Assembly: GCF_032854445.1 (NCBI RefSeq)
Contig: NC_088307.1
Location: forward strand, 618,001 to 682,000
Source of the DNA: Liolophura sinensis
Lineage: Eukaryota > Mollusca > Polyplacophora > Chitonida > Chitonidae
Direction: 5' to 3'
Length of the DNA stretch: 64,000 nt
Shown: positions 21,701 through 32,202 of the stretch, piece after piece
Numbering within the stretch: the first letter of the stretch is position 1
How the letters are laid out: each line of letters starts with the position of its first letter
Program-made: the position numbers and the translations under genes
Notes under the pieces: generated by a model
What the model saw: only the letters and a program-made list of their open reading frames with translations
Told to the model about the DNA's origin: nothing
Database searches by the model: none

Positions 21701-24700
21701 GGGGTAACATACACAAGCATAGAGCGTTGACAGGCAAATAAGCCATAGTTTAATTCACACAGACCGCGTTTGCTGAGTCTGCAGCCATGCCATGAATTTA
21801 GGTATCAAAGAAGCTCTGGCAACATACAAAACTTAGTCACGTGTTTCATTTGTGTATAAATTACTCTACAGTACACTGCAGTTACGATAAACACCGGAAA
21901 TACCCAGTACGACAAAAGTTGCCCTTTCCCAACCATGTATACCTGTTGTAGGCTTGCATTTAACTATATCAAACATTTAAAACTAGGGAACGGCGATAAG
22001 CCAAACCCTGATCACCTGATGACTCAGCCTTATATGGTGACAACCTCATAGCTGAGACAGTGAACAGGATAACAAAATGGCTGAAAAAAGGCGATGTCAG
22101 CCTAAAGAACACTTTCGCATACCTGGAAGGATAACAGACACAAGCATAGAGCGATTACAAGCACATAAACTGCAAACTGACTCAAACCGACCATATCTGA
22201 AGAGTTATCAAACATATCAGGCATACTCTCGTACCAAAACCGGGCCTTGTACATGCACGTGTAGCTCAAACGCTCCCATATCTTGAAAGAACAGTGTTCA
22301 GTTGGTATTATCATTGCAAACATCTGGTAACAATAGTGTACACACAGAAAAAAAGAAATAGTATACATCTAACAAAAATACAGAGGAATTGTGAGCACAA
22401 CTGAATCTGCAACAGCCTTTAACCCAAAATTCTAAATTTGGTCTATAAAGCAACATATAATTTGTATAAACTCGATGGGGCCTTGTCCTGTCACGTTTGC
22501 AAATGTATTTCCTCGCTGTTTCATCTGATTTCGGCATCATTTTTAGGTTTTCTTCCCCTTTATGTATATAAAACCGCTGACATGAATGTTTGTCTTGTGT
22601 AATTTACAGCTGGCATTTCACATCTTGGCATGACTCTTTCTGGGCGTGGTTAGATCCTGCCGTTGGGGACAGTTGTGGGTGTGGACAGGGAGAATTCCAA
22701 CAGCTGATGTACGAGTCCCTCAATAGCGACCAAACAGAGGCACGGGAGTTTCAGAGCTCCATTTCAGACATGCCTAAACCAGACAACCAGGTATGAGCTA
22801 CACTACATCAGTTGATTATGTAAATAATCACTAATCTTTAGTTGCATTAAATATTTTATTGCATGAAAAGCTTCTTTCAACTTTTCAGCCTAATATCGAT
22901 GATTTGATCATCGATATTAAGTTAATATGTCAGTTTAGCCAATGCAATAAATGGATGAACAAATGTTACAGGTAAAGCACACCTTCGTGGAGGACCCAAT
23001 GAGGAGTGGATTCGACGTCCGAAAAAACAAAATGGTGACCAAAGAGGACGACAGACACAAAATGCCGGCCATCTTTCTAAGGAACTCGGACCTGGTTGTG
23101 CTGTTGACATCCCTGTTTCAGGTTTGCTGGATATTGAAGATGGTCGTCTGGAAAGGTGAGTCTCTTGTTCTCTGAGATCCAAGAAGAAAAACTAATTCTT
23201 CTTCTCAAGTACACACGCTTTAATCGACATGATTAATTATTGTGGCTTTAGAATGAATTGTTGCAACCACTGGAATATGAAGAACTGTGGTGCCCTAAAC
23301 ATGAAGAACTGTGGTGCCTTGAGTATGAACAACTGTGGTAGTCTGAATATGAACAGTTGTGGTAGTCTGAATATGAACAGTTGTGGTAGTCTGAATATGA
23401 ACAGTTGTGGTAGTCTGAATATGAACAGTTGTGGTAGTCTGAATATGAACAGTTGTGGTAGTCTGAATATGAACAGTTGTGGTAGTCTGAATATGAACAG
23501 TTGTGGTAGTCTGAATATGAACAGTTGTGGTAGTCTGAATATGAACAGTTGTGGTAGTCTGAATATGAACAGTTGTGGTAGTCTGAATATGAACAGTTGT
23601 GGTAGTCTGAATATGAACAGTTGTGGTAGTCTGAATATGAACAGTTGTGGTAGTCTGAATATGAACAGTTGTGGTAGTCTGAATATGAACAGTTGTGGTA
23701 GTCTGAATATGAACAGTTGAGGTAGTCTGAATATGAACAGTTGTGGTAGTCTGAATATGAACAGTTGTGGTAGTCTGAATATGAACAGTTGTGGTAGTCT
23801 GAATATGAACAGTTGTGGTAGTCTGAATATGAACAGTTGTAGTGGTCTGAATATGAACAGTTGAGGTAATCTGAATATGAACAGTTGTGGTAATCTGAAT
23901 ATGAACAGTTGTGGTAGTCTAAATATGAACAGTTGTGGTAGTCTGAATATGAACAGTTGTGGTAGTCTGAATATGAACAGTTGTGGTAGTCTGAATATGA
24001 ACAATTGTAGTGGTCTGAATATGAACAATTGTAGTGGTCTGAATATGAACAGTTGAGGTAGTCTGAATATGAACAGTTGTGGTAGTCTGAATATGAACAG
24101 TTGTGGTAGTCTGAATATGAACAGTTGTGGTAGTCTGAATATGAACAGTTGTGGTAGTCTGAATATGAACAACTGTGGTAATCTGAATATGAACAGTTGT
24201 GGTAATCTGAATATGAACAGTTGTGGTAGTCTGAATATGAACAGTTGTGGTAGTCTGAATATGAACAGTTGTGGTAGTCTGAATATGAACAGTTGTGGTA
24301 GTCTGAATATGAACAGTTGTGGTAGTCTGAATATGAACAGTTGTGGCCAACAATTGCAGTGGATTGAACAACTGTAGTGGTTTGGATGTGGACAACTGTT
24401 GTGCCTTGAACATGAATAACAGGTGGTTTGAAAAGTTATGTTGGCTTGAACATGAACTATTGTGGCGACCCAAAACACATATGGTGGTTTGAATATGAAC
24501 AATTGTGGTGGTTTGAATATGTGCGGTTGTGTTTTTTTTTTTTAAATATAACACTTGCTATGCCCGATATGAACAGTTGTTGTGACTTGCATGTGAACAA
24601 GTCTTGTGGCTTAAATCTGAGCAGTTGAGGTGGCTTATATGGCACATTATTTGATTGTGCACAGTTTTAATGACAACGTGCCACGTTACATGCTTGCACG

Positions 24701-27700
24701 TTAGTCAGTTCAAATACATTTTTGTGAATATTTATTTTAGGGGTATGCCCGAAGAATAACCATGATGGGATTTGCCAAACGCGGGGATTTCACCTCCATC
24801 CAGGTGCGACAAAACTATCAATATACACTATAAGAGGAAGAAACTGTTCACAAGTTTTTGGTATGCGCAAGCGTGTACGACTGTATGTTTCTAATATTTA
24901 TTTATTCATTTGATTGGTGTTTTACCCCGTACTCAATAATATTTCATTTGTACAAAGGCGGCCAGCAATATGGTCGGGGAAAACCTGGCAGAACCCAGAG
25001 GAATCCTACGACCATTCACAGGTTACTGGCAGGAAGCCGGCATAAGCTGGGCTAGAACTCACAGCGACCACATTGGTAAGAGGCTCCTGGGTCATCGTGC
25101 CGTGCTGGCACACTATATACATGGGCCACGTAGGCACCTGTTCCTAATACAACCGTTGTCTTGCAGCAATTCCATTCAACATGACGTAAAACAGAAAATT
25201 TACGACGCAGAACCAATATATTATATTTTCGGTATGGGTAATATATTTTGTACCTGTATTCAGTGACAAAGGGTCGATTTGCAATTCGAGTGTGTATCTT
25301 TACCTTGGCACAGGGACACCTACATGGTATTTATTCTTTACTCTTGTGAAACCCATGCTCAGTCATGATCATAATTTTGTCCCAGATTCCGAAGTGGAAG
25401 ACATGCGCGAGGCCATCAGGCGTTTAACATCTTATCAAGAATATCAGGAAGAAGTCCTGTCAAGAAAAGGTAAGTTTGTTGTTTGCCGCCACGGATCTCC
25501 GCCACTAACCGCCGTTGTCAGACAATGTACATGACACAACAAGGGCATGCTAAAGGATGGAATATCATTCGATCAAAGTTCACTGATGCACCGGTGTTAA
25601 TTGTCTAAAAGTGGAGTCTAATGCTCTTCATAGTGATAATAAAAAATCGTGATAATATTGATCGGCTCGACGAAATATAAAACCGTATACCCACGGAATA
25701 AGCGCGTTGATATAATCGCCATGGTATTTTAAAACAAATTGTCGTTCAGACGAGCACATGGTGTTTACGCAAACTTCAATGTTTTAATTCACAAAGCCTA
25801 AAGAAATGTTAAAGCCATTTTGAATCGTTAACAGTTGAGAGAGTGGCTATGGGATGGAAGGCGATTTTCTACATGATCACACACCGGGGCATCATTCTGT
25901 TTGTAAACTCTGACCGTAATGCTTACCTCATTGTGAAATGAGCACTGCTGCCAGTCATGTGCATGTCGTCTGCCACATACCTTTGATGAACGCTTAATCG
26001 CTCTGTGACGTTATGACGTCACATTAGACTGATGATCGAATGGAAAGTATATATCGTTGTCACCAGAAATTGTTCTGCGACGCCTGGCACGTGGCATCCA
26101 TAACCATTGATTTCTGTCATGAGAAAAAAAACGACGAAATCGTCTGTATTAGCCGACTGTGTCTAACTTCATGTGTACATTTTCTACTGTTTAAATCGAT
26201 GCCTGACCACGTACATGTATGAATGTTGATGTGTTTGTATAGCTGACGAAATCATGTGTGTTAGTCGACTTTGTGGCTAAGCACGTGTATGAATGTTCTT
26301 GTGTTTGAATAGCTGGCCACATCACGTGTGTTAATCGGCTAATGTGACTAAGCACGTTTAGGGATGTTGTTGTGTTTGCATAGATGGCGAAATCATGTGT
26401 GTAAGTCGACTGTGTGAGTAAGCACGTGTATATGTATAATGTTGTCTTTGAATAGCTGACAAAATCATGTGTGTTAATCGACTGTTTGAAGCTGACGAAA
26501 TCATGTGTGTTAATCGACTGTTTGAAGCTGACGAAATCATGTGTGTTAATCGACCGTGTATGGATGTTTTTGTGTTTGTAGATGACGAAATCGAGCACCT
26601 GGCGAAAACAGTTGAGTACATTTATCGAAAGAGCACTGAAGAGCAGGTACTTCTGAGGAAAAAAGGTCAGTTGGTCCCATATCAGTGACACACCGGAGAT
26701 TAGGGGATATTAAAGTGAAAGACAACATCTGACTAATATTTATGTCCAGTGAAGACTACTATTTAAAGTATCTTAAATCGGCATTAAATATATTTTTTAA
26801 TGTTTGTCAGCCCAGTAAACGTTTAATGAAACTTCGTCTTGACACGGTTTCAGCACTTTGGCGATAAAGGCTCAAGGGATAAATATAGCTTCCTCGGAAA
26901 TTGGACATACTAGAATAATGTTTCTTCTAATGCTTGAACTATTTAAATAGCCTAGCTGCAGATGCACGGCCAGGGTATTCCTGGTTCAAGTCGGAGCTTC
27001 CGGACGGGTTGTGCTGGCTATTTTGACCCCTAGTAAATGTTTACAAAATTACAATAGGATTGTTGTACCACTAGACTCATGCTCAATTCTGAAACAAATG
27101 GAAATAAATTTAAGCACCAGTGAGGCTGATCTAAGCATTCGACAGCCGCTGGATTTTTTGCTTCAGTTTTGTAGCGGTGGCTTCAAAGATGAAAGCAGTT
27201 CTGACCTAGTGATCGCGGACGCCAGAGAACTTACCGCGGCTTGAACAGGGCGTTTCAATAATTTTACCCTATTTTATAAAGAAAACAGAAAAAAATCACT
27301 TATATGCGTGAAAAACGAAGGAGTAAGATTTAAATTCTTCAGTTATAACAAATTCAGAGAAAAAATTTATATAAGATTTAATTAATTATAAGCGTTTTCA
27401 GGTGAGATGTTGTCTTCTCGTTTCCATAAACCTTCGGCATCCCTAATGAATTTTGCACTGACTCTGATATTTGTTATTTAGAAACTGCTGATTATACGCC
27501 GTGAACGAGAAATATATATTTGGGGAGACGAATGCGGTTTGGACCGAGACAGTATGCCAGTGTATAACATAATTTGCGATGTCGCTGTTGAATATTACTC
27601 GGCTTGTAAATCAACAGACTTTAAGTCTGTGGTGGTCCGTAAATGATAGCCTATCAACCTGTCCCACAACACTTTGTGAAATGACCCTTCGGCTACTCGT

Positions 27701-29567
27701 AATTAAACAGTTGTTCTGCATGTTATTCGGTAAAATCTCTGTAAAATAATAAAATATGATGCTTTTTAGAAAGCTTGAGTATACTGCTTTTGACTGACAT
27801 ATGTTTTGGCAGGTGCTGTCTTGTCCTTTAAGGTGGTATGTGTACATTTAGTTTAGCGTCATTGTCAGACGGAAGGAAATGTATTAATCTACTCGACGTT
27901 CACTTTGACCTTTGTATCTCCAAATGTGAATTTGTCCTTCTAATAAGCGCCTAATATGAAACCACGTAAACAAAATGTTACTGAACACAGGGAGTGTTCA
28001 CGGGCATCAGTGATATGCAGCATTAGGTGGGATTCATGTTGGATGTTACTTTGTTTTGTTTTTGTGACTGTAGCTATGAAAAGTCATTTTGATATCTACA
28101 GTTTTGTTAAACGTATGTACAATTACGCCATCATTGGTAGATATATGTAAAAGATTTGCACACATGCAAAATAATTTTTTCACGTATGTGCAAAAATATT
28201 TCACATATGTTCAATCAGTTTGCATGTATGTTGCGCCTGTTTGAACTGAAAATCATCTATATAACAGTTATTGTCTGTATTCACTGACGAGCTTGTGTCT
28301 GTTTTACCTTCACAGTTGCTGTAGTGGAGACAATAGCCAGGCGAATCCTTCACAGATCCGGAAACAAAAGAGTTTCCTCTGTAGTAGAAAAAGGTACGTG
28401 TACATGTACGTGTAGGTAGCCTAATACATTTAGTTTCAACGCGTTAATCAGACATCCTTGGGCTATGTTTTTGCCCAGTCGCTCATATCTCAGCTCGCAT
28501 CACAACTGCGCCAACCCAAGAGGGTATGTTTCTGCTGCCGTTTATTTATATGTCTATGTGTTTGTCTGCTTGTTTTTCTGTCTGTCTGTCAGCCAGCAAC
28601 TTTACACTAAAGGCCTATGGGCGAGAATTTAGGCGAAACTTTCCCCACATGTCGGTCTTGTGCTAATTTTGGGACCCATCCGTTCAAGTCTGGTGGTAAT
28701 CAAAATGAAAAGCTGCATTCAGGATTTTTTTTTAACGATTCTTCACCATTGCCATATAAAGCAGAAATCCAGAGTAATGCCCCTTTGTTTGTAGTTTCTT
28801 GGGATTTGTTGGCCTGCGTATAGACCTAGCGGAGGTCTGCACACTCCGTGTTGAAATAAGATTTAACTATCTTCCGGGCTTATGCGACAGCCGACATGCT
28901 TATGGATGGGAGTTTTTTTCTTGTCCGTGCAACTGTACATGAATCAGAATGTTTATTCCGGGTCGAATTTTCTTCATCTGCTTTAGCGTATTGATGGTTT
29001 TCCGACCAATGCGGTCACTGTGAGTTCACGTCCAGCTCGTGCTGGTTTCCTCTCCGGTCGTTCGTGGGGATGTCTGTCAGCAACCTGAGGTTGGACGTGG
29101 GTTTCCCCTCGCCTTGCCCGGTTTCCTCCCACCATAAATCTGACAGCCGTCATATAAGTGAAATATTTTTGAGTACGGCGAGGAACACGAATCGAAAAAA
29201 AAAACAAACAAATAATAAATAAAAATAAATAAAAACTAAAACATTCAGGAAAGCCAACTTTTGTTTGTTGTATAATCAAGTTCACACACACCAAAGCCAA
29301 ATACATATATGACTCTGAAATATCAGAATGCATGTGTGAATTTTATGTAGCTGACTTGTTGTCGTAGTTAATGCGTAGACATATGAGTCTTCGGCCTTTA
29401 TAAATGTTGCCTTTTTTTGACTCACAGGGACAGAAAACATACACGATCAAAATCCCGCAGAGGGTGGGTTATTCTCTTTGGCTCACAAAAGTTTCGTCAG
29501 CACTGGTGATGGTAGCGGAGATATGGACGTCACTCTGACTGACTCCGAGCTGGAATGGGATTTCTGA
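18599..29567 (+). CDS. Gene A: unrecognised secreted or single-pass membrane protein, 8 exons, 309 aa
   Basis: Exons: 18599-18714, 22610-22790, 22972-23155, 24741-24803, 25386-25469, 26582-26665, 28316-28393, 29428-29567 (stop TGA). All introns are GT-AG and every junction phase matches (2, 0, 1, 1, 1, 1, 1). The product starts with a signal-peptide-like segment (MFHGLMSVATICVVLAMSG). A Trp-rich region follows (W40-W52) with a CGC motif (C61, C63), then a basic/acidic stretch and a 20-residue hydrophobic segment at about 140-159 that contains Lys155 and could be a membrane span. A short Cys pair follows (C163, C172), then three similar helical exons (182-263) with hydrophobic residues at heptad-like positions, and an acidic tail ending ELEWDF. 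I do not recognise the family. If the 140-159 segment spans the membrane, residues 161-309 would be cytosolic and coiled-coil-like. AATAAA lies 150 bp after the stop. Exon 1 joins exon 2 across a 3.9-kb intron; that link rests on phase and sequence order only. Confidence 0.68.
18694..21035. repeat. 66-bp minisatellite seeded by the gene A exon 1 splice donor
   Basis: About 35 copies of a 66-bp unit containing CACAGACAGGTAATGACTG, TACACCAGCTTGACAGCTCT, TCTCACGGCCTTATATGACA. The first member is the real exon 1 end plus donor at 18706-18720 (GTCACAGACAGGTAATGAG). Many copies retain CAGGTAATG; variants are GAGGTAATG and CAGGAAATG. The 66-bp period is a multiple of three, so a 548-codon repetitive frame (YSHYLSVVVMSYKAVRRAVK units) appears on the minus strand. 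I consider it non-genic because it is pure repeat lying in an intron. Confidence 0.93.
21036..22609 (+). other. Rest of gene A intron 1
   Basis: Non-repeat intron sequence containing a diverged duplicated segment: about 21690-21770 and 22120-22195 share ACACAAGCATAGAGCGXTXA and flanking similarity. A frame starting ATGGCTGAAAAAAGGCG at 22077 looks gene-like but runs into this duplicated stretch and has no donor in a matching phase. No other exon recognised. Confidence 0.5.
22610..22790 (+). CDS. Gene A exon 2
   Basis: Acceptor TGTAATTTACAG|C, donor AACCAG|GTATGAG. Enters in phase 2 and leaves in phase 0. Encodes W40-Q99, starting WHFTSWHDSFWAWLDP and including the CGCG turn and LMYESLNSDQTEAREF. 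Confidence 0.72.
22891..22919. repeat. Perfect 13-bp inverted repeat in gene A intron 2
   Basis: TAATATCGATGAT, a 3-nt TTG spacer, then ATCATCGATATTA. It forms a perfect stem and lies 53 bp before the exon 3 acceptor, where it could influence branch-site accessibility. Function is unknown. Confidence 0.85.
22972..23155 (+). CDS. Gene A exon 3 (hydrophobic segment)
   Basis: Acceptor AAATGTTACAG|GTAAAG, donor TGGAAAG|GTGAGTCT. Enters in phase 0 and leaves in phase 1. Encodes residues 100-160, including the hydrophobic segment LVVLLTSLFQVCWILKMVVW. Confidence 0.75.
23275..24355. repeat. 24-bp minisatellite in gene A intron 3
   Basis: About 44 copies of GTAGTCTGAATATGAACAGT followed by TGTG. 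The central block (23340-23720) is almost perfectly homogeneous; edges are diverged up to about 24630. The 24-bp period gives long repetitive frames on both strands (NMNSCGSL on +, RLPQLFIF on -, up to 421 codons). These are artefacts of period and lie wholly within an intron. I see no similarity of the unit to a neighbouring exon edge. Confidence 0.95.
24741..24803 (+). CDS. Gene A exon 4
   Basis: Acceptor ATTTATTTTAG|GG, donor CATCCAG|GTGCGAC (a weaker donor). Phase 1 to phase 1. Completes G161 and encodes VCPKNNHDGICQTRGFHLHP, with two cysteines 9 residues apart. Confidence 0.6.
24896..25118 (-). mobile_element. SINE-A, minus strand, in gene A intron 4
   Basis: T-rich tail then TTTGATTGGTGTTTTACCCC, GGCGGCCAGCAATATGGTCG, AGGAAGCCGGCATAAGCTGG, CTCACAGCGACCACATTGGT. 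Diverged, with an internal deletion and a truncated head. Confidence 0.88.
25386..25469 (+). CDS. Gene A exon 5 (helical module 1)
   Basis: Acceptor TTTTGTCCCAG|ATTCCG, donor CAAGAAAAG|GTAAGTTT. Phase 1 to 1, 84 bp. Encodes residues 182-209 (DSEVEDMREAIRRL...). It has the same length and phases as exon 6, and both start with an acidic residue plus hydrophobics at positions 4, 7, 11 and 14, which suggests exon duplication. Confidence 0.75.
25470..26114 (+). other. Gene A intron 5, unique part
   Basis: No gene recognised. One TGACGTCA octamer occurs near 26013. Confidence 0.4.
26115..26581. repeat. Minisatellite seeded by the gene A exon 6 splice acceptor
   Basis: About 6 diverged copies (70 bp, then 31 bp near the exon) of the exon 6 acceptor region. 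Copies read TTTGTATAGCTGACGAAATC, TTTGAATAGCTGGCCACATC, TTTGCATAGATGGCGAAATC, TTTGAATAGCTGACAAAATC and GTTTGAAGCTGACGAAATC, against the true acceptor GTTTGTAG|ATGACGAAATC. The real exon edge is the last member. Each unit also carries ATGTGTGTTAATCGACTGT. Confidence 0.8.
26582..26665 (+). CDS. Gene A exon 6 (helical module 2)
   Basis: Acceptor GTGTTTGTAG|ATGACG, donor GGAAAAAAG|GTCAGTTG. Phase 1 to 1, 84 bp. Encodes residues 210-237 (DDEIEHLAKTVEYIYRK...). It is the same size and register as exon 5. Confidence 0.75.
26666..28315 (+). other. Gene A intron 6
   Basis: AT-rich intron with no array and no recognisable element. The near-palindrome ACAGACTTTAAGTCTGT at 27608-27624 is the only structure noted. 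Confidence 0.5.
28316..28393 (+). CDS. Gene A exon 7 (helical module 3)
   Basis: Acceptor TTTTACCTTCACAG|TTG, donor GTAGAAAAAG|GTACGTG. Phase 1 to 1, 78 bp. Encodes residues 238-263 (VAVVETIARRILHRSGNKRV...), basic, with hydrophobics at positions 4, 7 and 11 as in exons 5 and 6. Confidence 0.72.
28990..29205 (+). mobile_element. SINE-A, truncated head, in gene A intron 7
   Basis: CCAATGCGGTCACTGTGAGT, GGTTTCCTCTCCGGTCGTTC, CAACCTGAGGTTGGACGTGG, GTCATATAAGTGAAATATTT, tail ending in an A-run. Diverged. Confidence 0.88.
29428..29567 (+). CDS. Gene A exon 8 (terminal)
   Basis: Acceptor TTTTTTTGACTCACAG|GG, entered in phase 1. Encodes residues 264-309: a polar stretch, then an acidic tail DVTLTDSELEWDF before TGA at 29565-29567. 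Confidence 0.72.
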
Positions 29568-29717
29568 AGATCTTGCGAGACCTGGAACGGGATTTCTTAT
29601 CTCGCGAGAATTAATGAGAACACTCTTAAAAACTTTTCCAAAATCATTTGGAGTACAATTATTTTACACCAAGTAGATCTGCTTTACCATTTTTATATTT
29701 CATCTAATCTTGCCACC

Positions 29718-29723
29718 AATAAA
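29718..29723 (+). promoter_or_regulatory. Gene A polyadenylation signal AATAAA
   Basis: Canonical hexamer (CACCAATAAAACC) 150 bp after the gene A stop codon, the expected position for a short 3' UTR. Confidence 0.6.
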
Positions 29724-29911
29724 ACCAGTGACGATAGTTTCACTCTGAGTACTGGGTTGTGTTTTGTGATCATCTCATTTGTCTAGGAACACGATTTTTG
29801 AGTGAGGGTCACTATGTTAACTATAGCTGAAGCATTCCAACAATGTAGTCTACGTTACTCTATGATTTATTGTTGGTAAACGCCATTCTAAAGAATACTT
29901 CACGAAGTGTG

Positions 29912-30135
29912 GGGCCTGTACAGACTAGTGGTTGGGTGCTGGCCCAGCACAGTGGCCAAGGAGCACATCGATGCCGTCGCTGTGAGTTCAAGTCCAGCTC
30001 ATGCTGGTTTTTCCTCCAGTCGTACGTGGGTTGATCTCTCAGCAGCCTGTGGGTGGCTGTGAGTTTTCCCTGGACACTGCCCGGTTTCCTCCCACCATAA
30101 TACTGGTCACCGTCGTTTAAGTGAAACATTATTAT
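29912..30135 (+). mobile_element. SINE-A-like copy with divergent head
   Basis: The head region (GGGGCCTGTACAGACTAGTG ... GTGGCCAAGGAGCAC) differs from SINE-A. The body matches: GTCGCTGTGAGTTCAAGTCC, CTCATGCTGGTTTTTCCTCC, CCGTCGTTTAAGTGAAACAT. The tail is truncated and runs into the next SINE. Confidence 0.82.
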
Positions 30136-30322
30136 TTATTTATTTGTTATTTTATTTAGTTGGTGTTTTACGCCGTACTCAAGAATATTTCAGTTATACG
30201 ACGGCGGCCAGCTTTATGGTGGGCGGAAACCGGGCAGAGCCCGGGGAGAAACCCACGTCCATCCGCAGGTGGCTGGCATGAAATATTCTTCAGTACGGCG
30301 TAAACACCATTGAAATATAAAA
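30128..30322 (-). mobile_element. SINE-A minus-strand copy joined to a + strand tail piece
   Basis: 30137-30277 is a minus-strand SINE-A tail and body (TTGGTGTTTTACGCCGTACT, CGGCGGCCAGCTTTATGGTG, CATCCGCAGGTGGCTGGC). It is followed directly, at 30278-30322, by a + strand SINE-A tail (ATGAAATATTCTTCAGTACG, GCGTAAACACCATTGAAATA). With the preceding + copy this gives a +/-/+ cluster. Confidence 0.85.
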
Positions 30323-30429
30323 ATATCAAAATATACCATACGTTTTAGACTGCTGTAAGAGTGGAAGAAACCGGAAAGCTCAATGTAAACCACATACCAA
30401 GTTACTGATTCTAACCTGCTATACTACAA

Positions 30430-30505
30430 ATGCAGGCTTTGAACCAATACCTCCTTTAGGCTTGGGAATCCAGCACTTCAACAGTTTGGCCACGGGTCGT
30501 CCCCG
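30430..30505 (-). other. tRNA-like sequence (possible SINE head or pseudogene)
   Basis: On the minus strand, an A-box-like TGGCCAAACTGTTGAAG is followed about 35 nt later by the B-box-like GGTTCAAAGCC, with tRNA-like spacing. A clean cloverleaf is not evident. It may be the head of another SINE or a tRNA pseudogene. Confidence 0.3.
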
Positions 30506-31335
30506 TTCTGTATAAAGAGACTTTTAAGGGAATAAAGTTTGTGTAAACAGTGAACATATTTCCAACATGGGGCTCATGGCCAGTCATTCGTGCTTACAAA
30601 ACTGTACCGGTTTTTGTGCCATCGTTAATTATCTTACAGCGTCCAAATCCGGATGGAATATTCCGGCTTCCAAATGCGAGTCAGTCCACGTAAATGTAGA
30701 ATCCACAGTTAAGATGAATTCCTCAAGATGCTGATAAGCGTCCTATAAGTGGTTCATCCCCCAACTGCCTGTGAATGTGTAACCTCTTAGGGTGGACGGG
30801 TGGACAATAGCGTCCGTGATGTCGGGCTGTCGATGTATGTTTCCTCGGAAATATACACAAAGTCACTTTCAGGGTAAACTGGGATGAAATATACCTATTG
30901 GCACAAAGAGAAAATGAGCAATACAAGTTCCAAAGTAACGTCTCCAAAAAATAGCAACTAGCGAAACACATGCTTACAGAGTACAGAAAATGGAGTATAA
31001 ATGATAAATGCCGAATGGCGTGGAAATCGATATTTCCAAACCCAGCTAAAACCTTTACAGTGAATGACAGTAAAGGTGACTGCTCTTAAATGAGCTTGAG
31101 TAAATGACCCTTTACAAGTGGACTTGAATGAATGACTGTGAGCATCACAGCTCCGTCGCCCATATTTATAGACTAACGTAAAAGAAAATTATCGACAGTT
31201 TGATCATAAACATGTTTACAGCACCATATTTCCAGAATGTGCACCCTATCTACAATCACACTATTTAAACTCGTAAAGACCGAAGCCTCGAGAACGTTGG
31301 ACTGAATTACAGTGCAGGCTATAACGTAGGCAAAT
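30506..31335. other. Unassigned sequence
   Basis: No gene, array or element recognised. Confidence 0.4.
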
Positions 31336-31344
31336 CGAAAATGT

Positions 31345-31530
31345 TTTCGATACTCTATTGTGTCTTGTCAGTGATCAATTGTGTCTGGTCAGTGATCAAT
31401 CGTGTCTAGTCAGTGATCAATCGTGTCTGGTCAGTGATCAATCGTGTCTGGTCAGTGATCAATTGTGTCTGGTCAGTTATCAATCGTGTCTAGTCAGTGA
31501 TCAATCGTGTCTAGTCAGTGATCAATCGGC
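31345..31530. repeat. 21-bp minisatellite
   Basis: About 9 copies of TCAGTGATCAATCGTGTCTG plus G. The 21-bp period gives a short CLVSDQS repeat frame that I do not regard as coding. Confidence 0.93.
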
Positions 31531-31639
31531 TGCATGTCAAGGGAATTTCCATCACATGCGCAACAACCACAAACCCAACCACAACGCTAAACCATAGCAT
31601 CATACTAACACAACACTACAACGTTGTTTAATTTTCGGC

Positions 31640-32160
31640 ATAGACCTAGACAACCATATCCGCCACACCAAACCACAACATCATAATAACCGAACGCTAC
31701 CATTTTCACTATAGATGGACAACCAGATCCGCCACTGCAAACTACACCATAATATCAAAAGAACGCTACCAAGGGGTACACTGTTCACTATAGATGGACA
31801 ACCACATTCTCCACAGCAAACCATACAACCATATCAACAGAACGCTACCATATGGTACAATTTTCACTATAGACAGAAAACCACATGCGCTACAACAAAC
31901 CACACCATCATATCAAAAGAACGCTACTTTGTGGTACAATTTTCACTATAGACGGACAACCACATTCTCCAATGCAAACCATACAACCATATCAAGAGAA
32001 CGCTACCATGTGGTACAATTTTTACTATAGACGGAAAACCACATGCGCCACAGCAAAACACCGTCATATTGATAGAACGCTACCATGTGTTACAATTTTT
32101 ACTACACATGGACAATCACATTCTCCACTGCAGATCTGCCACTACAGACCACATCATCAA
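31640..32160. repeat. ~79-bp minisatellite
   Basis: About 6 diverged copies marked by AGAACGCTACCATGTGGTAC, TTTTCACTATAGACGGACAA and CCACATTCTCCACTGCAAAC. Confidence 0.88.
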
Positions 32161-32202
32161 ATCGAGACCGAGTCGTTAAGTTATAATTGCCTTTCAGTTG
32201 CT

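Noticed and set aside
22077-22286. Possible start exon MAEKRRCQPKEHFRIPG
   Set aside because: The sequence overlaps a diverged duplicated segment (also at about 21690-21770) and has no donor whose phase fits the exon at 22610; the 18599 exon fits instead.
22610-23155. Gene A as the C-terminal part of a chitin synthase or another multi-pass enzyme
   Set aside because: A loose resemblance around LRNS and the hydrophobic segment was noted, but the order, missing second span and N-terminal signal peptide do not fit, so no family is claimed.
23237-24502. 421-codon minus-strand frame of RLPQLFIF repeats and the + strand NMNSCGSL frame
   Set aside because: Both come from the 24-bp intronic array; long frames on both strands at once are the signature of a stop-free repeat unit, not of a gene.
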